Source: Streptomyces sp. CMB-StM0423
Lineage (GTDB): Bacteria > Actinomycetota > Actinomycetes > Streptomycetales > Streptomycetaceae
DNA: 64,000 bases
Direction of reading: 5' to 3'
Assembly: GCF_002847285.1 (NCBI RefSeq)
Contig: NZ_CP025407.1
Span: 1,302,001 to 1,366,000 of the forward strand
A program made the translations under genes and the position numbers. Below are positions 32,797 through 40,966 of the stretch, one piece after another; the stretch's first letter is position 1; each line of letters opens with the position of its first letter. The notes beneath the pieces are model-generated. The model saw nothing but the letters and a program-made list of their open reading frames with translations, had not been told where the DNA came from and ran no database searches.

Positions 32797-33798
32797 GTGC
32801 AGGTGCTCGGTGCCATCGGACTCGACGACGTACAGGAGTCGGCCTACCGCGCGCTTGTCGCACTCGGCGCCGCCGACGTCCCCGAGCTGGCGCGGCGGTT
32901 GACGCTGCCCGAACCGGAAGCGGTGCGGACGCTGCGGCGGCTGGAGCAGCACGGGCTGGCGGCGCAGTCGTCGGCGCGGCCGGGGCGCTGGGTGGCGGCG
33001 CCGCCGTCGGTCGCGCTGGGGGCGCTGCTGATCCAGCAGCGGCACGAGCTGGAGCGCGCCGAGCTGGCCGCCGCCCTGCTCGCCGAGGAGTACCGCGCGG
33101 AGGCCGGCGAGCCCGCCGACGTACACGACCTGGTCGAGGTGGTGACCGGCGCCGGCGCGGTGGCGCACCGGTTCCTCCAACTGCAGCTAGGCGCCGAGCA
33201 GGAGGTGTGCGCGCTCGTCACGCGGGAGCCGCTGGCCGTACGCAGCCAGGACAACACCGCGGAGGAGAAGGCCGCGGGCCGCGGCGTGCGGTTCCGGGTG
33301 GTGCTGGAGCGATCCCGGCTGCTCGCCCCCGGCACGGTGGCCGAGGCGGCGGAGGCGCTGCGCCGGAACGAGGAGCTGCGGGTCGCGGACGTGGTGCCGA
33401 CGAAGCTGGTGATCGCCGACGGCGCGACGGCGATGGTGCCGATGTTCGCCGGGGCCGGCGAGCCCGCCGCGCTGGTGGTGCACGCGAGCGGGCTGCTGGA
33501 GTCGCTGACGGGCCTCTTCGAGAGCCTGTGGCGGCAGGCGCTGCCGCTTCGGCTGACCACCGGCGGCGCGGCGGTGGTGGAGCAGGCGGCGGACGGGCCC
33601 GACGCGGTGGACCTGCAGATCCTCGGCCTGCTGCTGGCGGGGCTCACCGACGCGAGCGCCGCCAAGCAACTTGACCTGGGGCTGCGGACCGTACAGCGGC
33701 GCGTGAAGCGGCTGATGGAGATCGCCGGGGTGCACACGCGGCTGCAGTTGGGCTGGTACGCGCACGAACGCGGCTGGTGCGCCGAGCAGCCGTCCTGA
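32797..33798 (+). CDS. TrmB/LuxR-like transcriptional regulator
   Basis: A 333-residue protein from a GTG lying 6 nt after TACGGT (leaderless pattern); GTG at 32803 is possible. An N-terminal TrmB-like winged HTH (LGAADVPELARRLTLPEPEA, then VRTLRRLEQHGLA) precedes a phospholipase-D-like effector region. The C-terminal LuxR-type HTH is LAGLTDASAAKQLDLGLRTV, then QRRVKRLMEIAGVHTR. This double-HTH architecture is common in Streptomyces and poorly characterised. It is divergent from the PP2C-like gene with about 94 bp between starts. No downstream operon partner is evident. Confidence 0.8.
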   Translation: MQVLGAIGLDDVQESAYRALVALGAADVPELARRLTLPEPEAVRTLRRLEQHGLAAQSSARPGRWVAAPPSVALGALLIQQRHELERAELAAALLAEEYRAEAGEPADVHDLVEVVTGAGAVAHRFLQLQLGAEQEVCALVTREPLAVRSQDNTAEEKAAGRGVRFRVVLERSRLLAPGTVAEAAEALRRNEELRVADVVPTKLVIADGATAMVPMFAGAGEPAALVVHASGLLESLTGLFESLWRQALPLRLTTGGAAVVEQAADGPDAVDLQILGLLLAGLTDASAAKQLDLGLRTVQRRVKRLMEIAGVHTRLQLGWYAHERGWCAEQPS

Positions 33799-33894
33799 GC
33801 CGCCGCCGCCCGATTCGGTGCAGCCGTCGACTGATGACACCCGGCGTCAACGCGCTACCGGGTGCCATGCGCGGCATCGCGGTAAGGTTGCCGG

Positions 33895-34506
33895 GTGAGC
33901 TCCCGCCCCGACGTCTCCATGGCCCAGCGCAAGCGCCGGCTCGTCGCAGACGAGCTGAGCGAGGCGGCGCTGCAGTTGCTGGCGTCGAAGGGATTCGACG
34001 CGGTCACCGTCGACGAGATCGCGGCCACCGCCGGCGTCTCCAAGCGCACGTTCTTCCGGTACTTCGCCTCCAAGGAGGACGTGGTCGTCGAGTTCCTGGC
34101 CGGGCCGGGCACCGGCATGCGCGCGGCGCTGGCGGCCCGTCCGGGCGACGAGCGGCCGTCGGCGGCGCTGCGGCAGACCGTCCGGGCCGCGCTGACCACC
34201 TGTGCCGACCGGTCCGACAGGACGCTGCGGGTGGTCCGGCTGATCCTCGGCACGCCGGCCCTGCGGGCGCGTTTCCTGGAGCACCAGGACCGGTGGCGCG
34301 ACGACCTGGCGGCGGAGCTGGCGCGGCGCCCGGGGCTCGGCTCCGGCACCGGCCTGTACCCCCAACTGGCCGCCGGGATGGCGCTCGGCGCCTTCGACAC
34401 CGTGCTGCGGCGGTGGAGCGGCAGCGGCGGCGCCGAGGACCCCGCCGAGCTGACGGACCGGGCCTTCGCCACGCTGGCCCCGGCGCTGGACGCCGCCGCC
34501 GGGTGA
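33895..34506 (+). CDS. TetR/AcrR-family transcriptional regulator
   Basis: A 203-residue protein starting at a GTG 6 nt after TAAGGT. The N-terminal HTH is FDAVTVDEIAATAGVSKRTF followed by FRYFASKEDVV. The C-terminal domain resembles MftR-like/TetR_C helices (LRVVRLILGTPALRARFLEH). There is no divergent gene next to it, and rsgA converges on it, so the regulon cannot be guessed. A 22-bp palindrome follows its stop codon. Confidence 0.88.
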   Translation: MSSRPDVSMAQRKRRLVADELSEAALQLLASKGFDAVTVDEIAATAGVSKRTFFRYFASKEDVVVEFLAGPGTGMRAALAARPGDERPSAALRQTVRAALTTCADRSDRTLRVVRLILGTPALRARFLEHQDRWRDDLAAELARRPGLGSGTGLYPQLAAGMALGAFDTVLRRWSGSGGAEDPAELTDRAFATLAPALDAAAG

Positions 34507-34524
34507 GCCGCCGCGGCGGCTCAC
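34503..34524. terminator. palindrome between convergent tetR-type gene and rsgA
   Basis: GTGAGCCGCC and GGCGGCTCAC surround GC; the first arm contains the TetR-gene TGA stop. A second hairpin, CCGGGGC-GAG-GCCCCGG, follows at about 34560. Together they probably end transcription from both sides. Confidence 0.6.
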
Positions 34525-34603
34525 GCCGCTGACGTACGGCGGCAGGCACCCGCCCGCGGGCCGGGGCGAGGCCCCGGTTGCCGTGCCCGCCCGCGCCCCT
34601 GCC

Positions 34604-35722
34604 TCAGCCTCTCCCCTTGCGTGCCCGCGCCTCGCGCTCCGCCGCGTCGCGGCGCTTCCAGTCCCGCCGCCGGTCCGCCTGCACCCGCAGGTCCGTGCGG
34701 GCGGCGATGCGGGCGTTCTCGCGCTGGAGCTTGCGGTAGCTGTCCAGGCGGCGCGGGTGCAGCTCGCCGTCCTCGAGCGCCGCGAGCACCGCGCAGCCGG
34801 GTTCCGCGGTGTGCGTGCAGTCGTGGAAGCGGCAGCGGGCGGCCAGTTCCCCGATCTCGGCGAAGACCTGGCCGAGCCCGGCGTCGGCCTCCCACAGGCC
34901 GACGCCGCGCAGGCCCGGGGTGTCGATGAGGACGCCGCCGCCGGGCAGCGGCAGCAGGTCGCGGGAGACCGTGGTGTGCCGGCCCTTGCCGTCGGCGTCG
35001 CGCACCTCGTGGACCCGCTGCGTGTCCGCCCCCAGCAGGGCGTTGGCCAGCGTGGACTTCCCGGCGCCTGAGGCGCCGAGCAGCACGGAGGTGCCGGTGG
35101 ACAGCGCGGCGGCCAACTGCGGAACGCCCGCCCCGGTGGCGGCGCTGACCGCGAGGACGGCGGTGCCGGGCGCGAGTTCCTCGGTGTCGGCGACCAGGTG
35201 CCCGAGGACCACGGGGTCCTCGACCAGGTCGGCCTTGGTGAGCGCGACCAGCGGTTGCGCGCCGCTGGACCAGGCGAGGGACAGCAGCCGTTCCAGGCGG
35301 GCCGGTTCGATGTCGGCGGCGCTCGCCTCCGCGAGCGAGACGGCGATGACGGCGTGGTCGACGTTGGCGGCGATGACCTGGCCCTCGGAGCGTTTGGACG
35401 ACGCCGAGCGCAGGAAGGCCGTGCGGCGCGGCAGCAGGGCCTGTACGGCGAACCGCTCGCCCGGTTCGAGCGCCGCCCAGTCGCCGGTGCAGGGCAGCCG
35501 GGTGAGGTCGGCTGTCCGGCCGGCGGCACGGTCGGCGGCGGCGAGACGGGCGGTGGTGGCGCGGACGGGGCCCGCCTCGGTGAGGGCGATGCACGAGCCG
35601 CGGTCCACCCGCGCGATACGGGCCGGGATCAGCCCTTCGGACTCGTACGGCGCGAAGGCGTCGGCGGCGGCCTCATCCCAGCCGTAGGCGATCAGCCGGT
35701 GAGGTGCGGGGAGGTGTGTCAA
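34604..35722 (-). CDS. rsgA: ribosome small subunit-dependent GTPase A
   Basis: A 372-residue circularly permuted GTPase. The motif order is G4 (TKAD), then G1 (GASGAGKST), G2/G3 (TTVSRD, DTPGLR), as in RsgA/YjeQ. An N-terminal OB-fold precedes it, and a C-terminal zinc finger has CRFHDCTHTAEPGC. The Streptomyces-type N-terminus is LIAYGWDEAAADAFAPY. The start appears to be a TTG at 35722 with AAGGG 8 nt upstream. It assists late 30S subunit maturation and is stimulated by the ribosome. It is transcribed away from polX, with about 300 bp between the start codons. Confidence 0.92.
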   Translation of the reverse strand: MTHLPAPHRLIAYGWDEAAADAFAPYESEGLIPARIARVDRGSCIALTEAGPVRATTARLAAADRAAGRTADLTRLPCTGDWAALEPGERFAVQALLPRRTAFLRSASSKRSEGQVIAANVDHAVIAVSLAEASAADIEPARLERLLSLAWSSGAQPLVALTKADLVEDPVVLGHLVADTEELAPGTAVLAVSAATGAGVPQLAAALSTGTSVLLGASGAGKSTLANALLGADTQRVHEVRDADGKGRHTTVSRDLLPLPGGGVLIDTPGLRGVGLWEADAGLGQVFAEIGELAARCRFHDCTHTAEPGCAVLAALEDGELHPRRLDSYRKLQRENARIAARTDLRVQADRRRDWKRRDAAEREARARKGRG

Positions 35723-36019
35723 CAGAGCGACCCTTCAGAAAGGAGCGGGCGTGCGGCTGTCGTGCGGGGACTGCGCCCCTGACGGCTTCGGTCATGGCCC
35801 TCACCTCCCTGGTCGATACCGGTCACGTGGTGCGCTGAAAGCGTATGCAGCCGCGCACGTATCACGCCACGGGTTTTCCCCGCCGCCGCGGTGCCCCCGC
35901 CGCGCTCGTCCGGCGGCGCGCGGCGATCGGCGGCATGCTTGTGCGCAGGGGAGCGTCGCCGCGCGCGGCTCCGCTCCCGTACCCCCGCAGCCTCCGCGAC
36001 GTGGACCGAGGTGACCGAC

Positions 36020-37753
36020 GTGGCGTCCAACGAGGAGGTCGCCGCGCTCCTTCAGGAGTACGCCGACCTGCTGTCCATCACCGGCGGCGACGCCTTCAAG
36101 GCGCGCGCCTACGAGCGCGCCGCCCGCGCGGTGGCCAACCACTCCGCGGACGTGGCCGGGCTGAACGCCAAGGAGCTCAAGGAGATCCCCGGAGTGGGCG
36201 CCTCCATCGCGGGCAAGGTCGGCGAGTACCTGCGTACGGGCCACATCGCGGCGATCGACGAAGCCCGCGAGCGGATCCCGGCCGGGGTCCGCGAGCTGAT
36301 CGCGATCCCCGCGCTCGGCCCGAAGCGCGCGCTGGTCCTGTACGAGGAGCTGGGCGTGTCCTCCGTCGACGAACTGGCGACGGTCATCGGCGAGCACCGG
36401 CTGCGCGGCCTCAAGGGCTTCGGGCCCAAGAGCGAGGAGAAGCTGCTCCACGGCATCGACCTGCTGCGCTCGGCCACCGGCCGGATCCCCGTCGACACGG
36501 CGCTCGCGCTCGCCGACGACATCGTCGCGCGGCTGTCCGCGGTGACCGGTTGCGAGCGCTGCGCGTACGCGGGCTCGCTGCGCCGCCGCCGCGGGACCGT
36601 GGGCGACCTCGACGTGCTCGCCGCCGCGGCCGACTCCGCGCCGCTGATGGCGGCGTTCACCGGGCTGGCGCTCGTCGGGGAGGTCATCGGCACCGGCGAG
36701 ACGAAGACGAGCATCCGCACCACCGGCGGCGTCCAGGTCGACCTGCGGGTGGTGCCACCCGGCGCGTGGGGCGCGGCGCTCCAGTACTTCACCGGCTCCA
36801 AGCAGCACAACATCCGCCTCCGCGAGATCGCCGTGCGCAAGAAGCTGAAGCTGTCGGAGTACGGGCTCTTCCACGCCCGCAGCGAACGCCGCATCCGGGT
36901 CACCACCGAAGAGGACGTCTACGCCCGCCTCGGCCTGCCCTGGATCCCGCCGCCGCTGCGCGAGGACCGCGGCGAGATCGAGGCCGCGGCCGCCGGCGAG
37001 CTGCCGGAGCTGGTGGCGGAGGACGACCTGCGCGGCGATCTGCACACCCACACCGACCTCACCGACGGCATCGACACGCTGGAGGCGATGGTCGAGGCGG
37101 CCAGGGAGCGCGGCTACGCGTACTACGCGATCACCGACCACGCCCCCGAGCTGCGTATGCAGCGCATGACGAAGGAGAAGATGCTCGCCCAGCGCGAGAC
37201 GGTGGCGGAGCTGGACGCGCGCCACCGGCGGCGCTCGGGCGGGCTGCGGCTGCTGCACGGCACGGAGCTGAACATCGCGCCGGACGGCTCGGTCGACTGG
37301 CCGGGTGAGTTCCTGGAGACGTTCGACATCTGCGTGGCCTCGGTGCACTCGCACTTCACCCAGCCGAAGGACGAGATGACCCGCCGCTTCCTCGCCGCGG
37401 TCGAGAACCCGCACGTACACGTCATCGGCCACCCCACCACCCGCAAGGCGGGCAAGCGGCCGGCGGTCGAGGCGGACTGGGACGCGGTCTTCGCGGCCTG
37501 CGCCCGTACGGGCACGGCGCTGGAGGTCAACGCCCACCCCAACCGGCTCGACCTGCCGGACGAGCTGATCCTGCGGGCGCGCGGCCACGGCGTGAAGTTC
37601 GCCGTGGACAGCGACGCGCACTCGGTGCCGGACCTGGGGAACATGCGCTACGGGGTGGGTATGGCGCAGCGCGGCTGGCTGACGACCGCGGACGTGATCA
37701 ACACCTGGCCGCTGGCGAAGCTGCGCCGCTTCCTACGGGCGAAGGGGACGTGA
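36020..37753 (+). CDS. polX: family X DNA polymerase with C-terminal PHP domain
   Basis: A 577-residue protein from a GTG at 36020 with GAGGTG 6 nt upstream. Helix-hairpin-helix elements (IPGVGASIAGKVGEYL, GLKGFGPKSEEKLL) lead to the palm with AYAGSLRRRRGTVGDLDVL (two catalytic Asp in GDLD) and VQVDLRVV (third Asp). The PHP domain holds the metal motifs DLHTHTDLTDG, ITDHA, HGTELN, SVHSHF, GHPTTR and DSDAHS. Bacterial PolX fills short gaps in base-excision repair, and its PHP domain gives 3'-5' exonuclease activity. All metal residues look intact. Confidence 0.93.
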   Translation: MASNEEVAALLQEYADLLSITGGDAFKARAYERAARAVANHSADVAGLNAKELKEIPGVGASIAGKVGEYLRTGHIAAIDEARERIPAGVRELIAIPALGPKRALVLYEELGVSSVDELATVIGEHRLRGLKGFGPKSEEKLLHGIDLLRSATGRIPVDTALALADDIVARLSAVTGCERCAYAGSLRRRRGTVGDLDVLAAAADSAPLMAAFTGLALVGEVIGTGETKTSIRTTGGVQVDLRVVPPGAWGAALQYFTGSKQHNIRLREIAVRKKLKLSEYGLFHARSERRIRVTTEEDVYARLGLPWIPPPLREDRGEIEAAAAGELPELVAEDDLRGDLHTHTDLTDGIDTLEAMVEAARERGYAYYAITDHAPELRMQRMTKEKMLAQRETVAELDARHRRRSGGLRLLHGTELNIAPDGSVDWPGEFLETFDICVASVHSHFTQPKDEMTRRFLAAVENPHVHVIGHPTTRKAGKRPAVEADWDAVFAACARTGTALEVNAHPNRLDLPDELILRARGHGVKFAVDSDAHSVPDLGNMRYGVGMAQRGWLTTADVINTWPLAKLRRFLRAKGT

Positions 37754-37772
37754 CGGGCGGCGCTCCGCGCGC

Positions 37773-39014
37773 TCACTTCACCTCGTGCCGCTCGCTCCCG
37801 TCATGCGCCGCGGACGCACCCGGCCCGCCCCAACGCCGCCGCTCCGGCGGCTCGGGCGGCTCAGGTGGTTCCAGCGGCTGGTCCTTCGCCCGGGACCTGC
37901 GGTCCTCCTCCGCCGCCTCCTCCTCGTCCTCCGCCCACTCCGGCTCGGGCTCGCGCGCCCGCTCCTCCGCCGAGGCGTCCCCGTCGAGCCCCCGCAGGCG
38001 CGCCTGCCGCTCCGCCGAGGCCGCCGCGACCAGCCGGGCCGCCGCCTCCTCCCGGGCGCGGGCGGTCTCGGCGCGGCCGGTGGCGGTGGCGACGGACGGC
38101 CAGACGCGGTCGAACGCGGCGTTGACCGCCGCGCCGACCAGCACGGCGAACGCCGACACACCGAACCAGAGCAGCACCGCGACCGGCGCGGCCAGCGACC
38201 CGTAGATCGTCGGGCCCTCCACCGCGTTCAGCAGGTAGAGCCGGAGCAGCACGCTGCCCAGCAGCCACATGCCGAGCGCCACCAGCGCCCCCGGCAGATC
38301 CTCCCGCCAGGGCGAGCGCACCGGGACGGCCGCGTGGTAGAGCGTGGTGAGGAAGGCGACGGACAGCACCACGACGACGGGCCAGTACAGCACCCGTACG
38401 GCCGTCTCGCTCCACGGCAGCAGCTTCACCACCGCGTCCGGCCCCGCCACCATCAGCGGCAGCGCGACCACGCCGATGACCAGCGCCACGAGGTACAGCA
38501 CGAACGCCAGCAGCCGCGTCCTGACGATGCCGCGGTGGCCTTCGAGCCCGTACATGATCGTGATGGTGTCGATGAAGACGTTCACGGCGCGCGAGCCCGA
38601 CCAGAGCGCCAGCGCGAAGCCGAAGGAGATCAGGTCGGGGCGCCCGCCGCGGGTGACGTCGTCGAGCAGCGGGCGGACGATCTGGTCGACGCCCTTGGCC
38701 GTGAGGACCGTGTCGGAGGCGTCGATGATGTTGTGCCGGATGGTCTCGACGTCGATGAGCCACTGGTCGAAGTAGCCCAGCAGGCCGAGGAGCCCGAGGA
38801 GCAGCGGCGGCAGCGACAGCAGGCTGAAGAACGCGGCCTCGGCGGCGAGCCCTATGACGCGGTGCTGCATGCAGGAATTGACGGTGTCCTTCAGCAGCAG
38901 CCAGGCCACCCGGCGCTTGGGCAGGTTCTGGTACAGGGCGCGGGCCCGGCCCAGCCGGCCGCGGGGTTCGCCGCGTCCGCCCTGTTCCGCACCCGTTTCC
39001 CGTTCTGCGCCCAC
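37773..39014 (-). CDS. YihY/BrkB-family inner membrane protein
   Basis: A 413-residue protein from a GTG at 39014, 6 nt downstream of TACGGT on the minus strand. Six or so hydrophobic helices of the YihY/BrkB core include AEAAFFSLLSLPPLLLGLLG, FGFALALWSGSRAVNVF and FGVSAFAVLVGAAVNAAFDR. The C-terminal 90 residues are charged and Pro-rich (EEDRRSRAKDQPLE) and probably cytoplasmic and disordered. The family is linked to envelope functions, but no transport substrate is proven. It shares a bidirectional -10 region with the AidB-like gene; the start codons are only 18 bp apart. Confidence 0.85.
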   Translation of the reverse strand: MGAERETGAEQGGRGEPRGRLGRARALYQNLPKRRVAWLLLKDTVNSCMQHRVIGLAAEAAFFSLLSLPPLLLGLLGLLGYFDQWLIDVETIRHNIIDASDTVLTAKGVDQIVRPLLDDVTRGGRPDLISFGFALALWSGSRAVNVFIDTITIMYGLEGHRGIVRTRLLAFVLYLVALVIGVVALPLMVAGPDAVVKLLPWSETAVRVLYWPVVVVLSVAFLTTLYHAAVPVRSPWREDLPGALVALGMWLLGSVLLRLYLLNAVEGPTIYGSLAAPVAVLLWFGVSAFAVLVGAAVNAAFDRVWPSVATATGRAETARAREEAAARLVAAASAERQARLRGLDGDASAEERAREPEPEWAEDEEEAAEEDRRSRAKDQPLEPPEPPEPPERRRWGGPGASAAHDGSERHEVK

Positions 39015-39019
39015 CTGCC

Positions 39020-39026
39020 TACCGTA
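39020..39026. promoter_or_regulatory. symmetric bidirectional -10 element
   Basis: TACCGTA reads TACCGT on the plus strand (7 nt before ATG 39033) and TACGGT on the minus strand (6 nt before GTG 39014). Two divergent leaderless genes thus appear to share one overlapping -10 box, offset by one base. The -35 regions are weak. Confidence 0.55.
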
Positions 39027-39032
39027 GCTGTC

Positions 39033-40688
39033 ATGGCAGCAGGTACTCATACGGTGACGAATCAGGCACCACCCCTGGTCGGCTACGACGTCTACGCCGC
39101 CGACGCGGCCCTCACCGAGGCGGTCGAGCGGTACGTCGCGCCCGAGCGGCACGCCGAGGCGGACGCGGAGCTGACCGCTCTCGGCCGGGCGGCGGGCGCC
39201 GCCGAGGCGCAGCGGTGGGGCGTGGAGGCGAACGCCTCGCCGCCCGTGCTGCACACCCACGACCGCTACGGCCACCGCATCGACGAGGTCGCCTTCCACC
39301 CCTCCTGGCACCGGCTGCTGGCGCACGGCGTGGCCGCCGGGCTGACGGACGCCTGGGGACGGCCGGACGGGCACGTGCGGCGGGCGGCCGGCTTCCTGGT
39401 GTGGACGCAGGCCGAGGCGGGGCACGGCTGCCCGCTGTCGATGACGCACGCCGCGGTCCCGGCGCTGCGGGCGCAGCCGGAGCTGGCGGCGGTGTGGGAG
39501 CCGCTGCTGACCTCACGGGTGTACGAGCCGGGCCTGGTGCCCGCCGCCGGGAAGGCGGGTGCGCTCGCGGGCATGGGGATGACGGAGAAGCAGGGCGGCT
39601 CGGACGTACGGGCCAACACCACCCGGGCGGAGCCGGCCGGGGACGGCGCGTACGCTCTGACGGGCCACAAGTGGTTCTGCTCGGCGCCGATGTCGGACGC
39701 CTTCCTGGTGCTCGCGCAGGTGCCGGACGGCGCCGGGTCCGGCGGGCCGACCTGCTTCCTGCTGCCGCGCGTGCTGCCGGACGGCAGCCGCAACACCTTC
39801 CTGCTCCAGCGGCTCAAGGACAAGCTCGGCAACCGCTCGAACGCCTCCGCGGAGGTCGAGTTCGACGGCACGACGCTCGCCTGGCGGGTCGGCGAGGAGG
39901 GCCGCGGGATCCCGGCGATCATCGAGATGGTCGCCGCCACCCGGGTCGACTGCGCGACCGCCGCGGCGGCCGTGATGCGGCAGGCGGTGGCGCAGGCGGT
40001 GCACCACTGCACGTACCGCGCGGCGTTCGGCGGGGTCCTCGCCGACAAGCCGCTGATGCGCAACGTGCTGGCGGATCTGGCGCTGGAGTCGGAGGCCGCG
40101 ACGGCGCTGGCACTGCGGCTGGCGGCGGCGTACGACGCGGGCACGGACGAGGAGCTGGCGTTCCTGCGGCTGGCGGTGCCGGCGGCGAAGTACTGGGTGA
40201 CGAAGCGGTGCACGCCGGTGGCGGTGGAGGCGCTGGAGTGCCTGGGCGGCAACGGGTACGTGGAGGAGTCGGGGATGCCCCGGCTGCTGCGCGAGGCGCC
40301 GCTGAACTCGATCTGGGAGGGCTCGGGCAACGTCCAGGCGCTCGACCTGCTGCGCGCGCTGCAACGGGAGCCGCGGGCGGTGGACGCCGTGCTCACCGAG
40401 ATCGGCCGGGCGCGCGGCGCGGACCACCGGCTGGACCGGGCGGTGAAGGACCTGCTGACCGAGCTGGCGGACCTGGCGGGCGTCGAGACCCGGGCGCGCC
40501 GGCTGGCGGAGCGGCTGGCGCTGGTGCTGCAGGGGGCGCTGCTCGTACGGCACGCGCCCGCGGCGGTCGCGGACGCCTTCTGCGCCTCGCGGCTGGGCGG
40601 CGAGTGGGGCGCGGAGCTGGGGACACTGCCGCACGGGCTGGACCTGCGGGCGGTGGTGGACCGGGCCCGGCCGGTGCCCGCGGTCTAG
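39033..40688 (+). CDS. AidB-like acyl-CoA dehydrogenase
   Basis: A 551-residue flavoprotein, the size of AidB-type members rather than the usual 380-residue acyl-CoA dehydrogenases. GMGMTEKQGGSDVRANTT and KWFCSAPMSDAFLVLAQ form the FAD and adaptive-response-type motifs, and ECLGGNGYVEESGMPRLLRE lies near the active site. A C-terminal helical extension follows. E. coli AidB is induced by alkylating agents and binds DNA, but its substrate is unresolved. The AlkZ-like glycosylase in this window is far away, so no link is claimed. A strong terminator follows the stop. Confidence 0.87.
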   Translation: MAAGTHTVTNQAPPLVGYDVYAADAALTEAVERYVAPERHAEADAELTALGRAAGAAEAQRWGVEANASPPVLHTHDRYGHRIDEVAFHPSWHRLLAHGVAAGLTDAWGRPDGHVRRAAGFLVWTQAEAGHGCPLSMTHAAVPALRAQPELAAVWEPLLTSRVYEPGLVPAAGKAGALAGMGMTEKQGGSDVRANTTRAEPAGDGAYALTGHKWFCSAPMSDAFLVLAQVPDGAGSGGPTCFLLPRVLPDGSRNTFLLQRLKDKLGNRSNASAEVEFDGTTLAWRVGEEGRGIPAIIEMVAATRVDCATAAAAVMRQAVAQAVHHCTYRAAFGGVLADKPLMRNVLADLALESEAATALALRLAAAYDAGTDEELAFLRLAVPAAKYWVTKRCTPVAVEALECLGGNGYVEESGMPRLLREAPLNSIWEGSGNVQALDLLRALQREPRAVDAVLTEIGRARGADHRLDRAVKDLLTELADLAGVETRARRLAERLALVLQGALLVRHAPAAVADAFCASRLGGEWGAELGTLPHGLDLRAVVDRARPVPAV

Positions 40689-40699
40689 GGCACGCGACA

Positions 40700-40740
40700 G
40701 CGGAAGGTCCCTCCCGCAGGGTGGGGAGGAGACCTTCCGC
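40700..40740 (+). terminator. hairpin terminator after the AidB-like gene
   Basis: Arms GCGGAAGGTC (40700-40709) and GACCTTCCGC (40731-40740) are perfect complements. Inner CTCCC/GGGAG pairs can extend the stem. It lies 12 bp after the stop codon at 40688. Confidence 0.85.
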
Positions 40741-40966
40741 TGTGTCAGGGCGTCGGGAAGCGGTGCCGCGCCGACTCGGCACCCCCTACCACTCGTCAAC
40801 CCGGCTCCCACTCAACTCCGCGCGCACGCGCGTACGCAAAGGTTGCACACCGTTGCAGCTTGCTGTGGCGACATGATCGGTTTGGTCCAAGAGGTGGGCG
40901 GAGGGGCGGTGGCGCGTGCACCATTGACCCCGGACCGGCTGAACGGACGGGCCAGCGGGGGGTGTT

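Noticed and set aside
33799-33894. Possible extra small gene between the two regulators
   Set aside because: Only about 95 bp with no start plus ribosome site. The TAAGGT element is explained as the TetR-type gene promoter.
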